This document shows positions 12,420-12,606 of a DNA stretch of 12,606 nt, piece by piece. Source of the DNA: JBDTRY01 sp039931435 (lineage in GTDB: Bacteria > Acidobacteriota > Thermoanaerobaculia > Gp7-AA8); NCBI GenBank assembly GCA_039931435.1, contig JBDTRY010000100.1:1-12606 (forward strand), read 5' to 3'. Position 1 is the stretch's first letter. Each line of letters begins with the position of its first letter. The notes under the pieces are model-generated. The model worked only from the letters and a program-made list of their open reading frames with translations. It did no database searches and was not told the origin of the DNA. The position numbers and the translations under genes were made by a program.

Positions 12420-12606
12420 GTAAACTTGCTGGCCTCATTTTCACGGTGTGTTGGTTACAAATAAATGCCGTTCCCGGATCTTCGGTTCTACGCCTCCCGG
12501 TGTTGATTGTCGAGCAGGCTCAGCGGCTTTTTTGAACTGCACCGCCTTCAACAGATTCGCGGAAGCTGCTCTCCGAACATCACATCCACGACCCGCGTAC
12601 CTCCGA
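12420..12606. other. Upstream region of the hydrogenase operon, no supported gene
   Basis: This stretch contains the likely activator-binding region of the hydrogenase promoter. On the minus strand a 19-codon frame runs in from the window edge and stops at 12548, and another runs 54 codons to a TGA inside this region (about 12440). Neither shows a recognisable protein end. An A/T-rich patch at about 12450-12466 could bend DNA. No strong dyad or terminator is visible. Confidence 0.4.

Noticed and set aside
11676..12464. Plus-strand frame (262 aa) opposite hhyS
   Set aside because: Antisense shadow of the small subunit, without a recognisable domain or ribosome-binding site.
12510..12532. Possible intrinsic terminator GAGC-AG-GCTC followed by CTTTTTT
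   Set aside because: The stem is only 4 bp with a 2-base loop, too small to form, and there is no plus-strand gene known to end here.
12548..12606. Possible 3' end of a gene entering from the right edge on the minus strand (ending ...FGEQLPRIC)
   Set aside because: Only 18 codons are visible, with no recognisable motif and another frame equally open, so it cannot be supported.

Overview
The window (about 58-60% GC by eye) looks like a chromosomal piece of an aerobic soil-type bacterium, most likely an Acidobacteriota member. Three things suggest this: an actinobacterial-type (group 1h) [NiFe]-hydrogenase operon, a GTCATCCTGAG...CTCAGGATGAC interspersed hairpin repeat of the kind common in acidobacterial genomes, and an ECF sigma operon led by an acidobacterial-looking secreted/membrane protein. 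The taxonomic call is an inference; there is no rRNA or tRNA here.

Left part (1-2852, minus strand): a VapBC-type toxin-antitoxin pair (antitoxin 548-835, PIN toxin 180-551) lies downstream of a three-gene regulatory operon. That operon runs from a signal-peptide/three-TM protein (1980-2852) to an ECF sigma factor (start about 1978) and then a zinc-binding, membrane-anchored anti-sigma factor (942-1382). Sigma and anti-sigma overlap by ATGA. A 227-bp divergent region separates this operon from a plus-strand CaCA-family cation/Ca2+ exchanger (3080-4168), which may be preceded by a 9-codon leader peptide.

Middle (4158-4500): the convergent gap between the exchanger and the hydrogenase operon is filled with hairpin repeats and an 18-bp direct repeat placed exactly 180 bp apart. 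A repeat fragment supplies the exchanger's stop codon.

Right part (4501-12350, minus strand): one tightly packed 12-gene operon for a high-affinity, oxygen-tolerant H2-scavenging hydrogenase. The order is hhyS (small subunit), hhyL (large subunit), a NifU/Rieske-like fusion (hhyE-like), a 59-aa disordered protein, a DUF5947 protein, a DUF6084 protein, a 287-aa protein of unknown family, a 104-aa protein of unknown family, the large-subunit maturation protease, a 33-aa single-TM protein (DUF6893-like), hypA and hypB. Most junctions are ATGA overlaps, so the unknown genes are almost certainly co-translated with the enzyme. The small subunit has no Tat signal and carries the Cys3Asp proximal-cluster signature, as in the group 1h enzymes. 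A good sigma-54 (-24/-12) match lies about 55 bp upstream of hhyS. HypCDEF, needed to make the Fe(CN)2CO centre, are absent and must be encoded elsewhere.

In this operon HhyS/HhyL would oxidise trace H2, the NifU/Rieske-like protein probably relays electrons or assembles clusters, HypA/HypB insert nickel, and the protease trims HhyL. The accessory block (59-aa, DUF5947, DUF6084, 287-aa, 104-aa and 33-aa proteins) is the least understood part and the best candidate for new biology. HypA is also odd: it appears to have lost its zinc-ribbon domain cleanly while keeping the nickel-binding N-terminus and the C-terminal strand.
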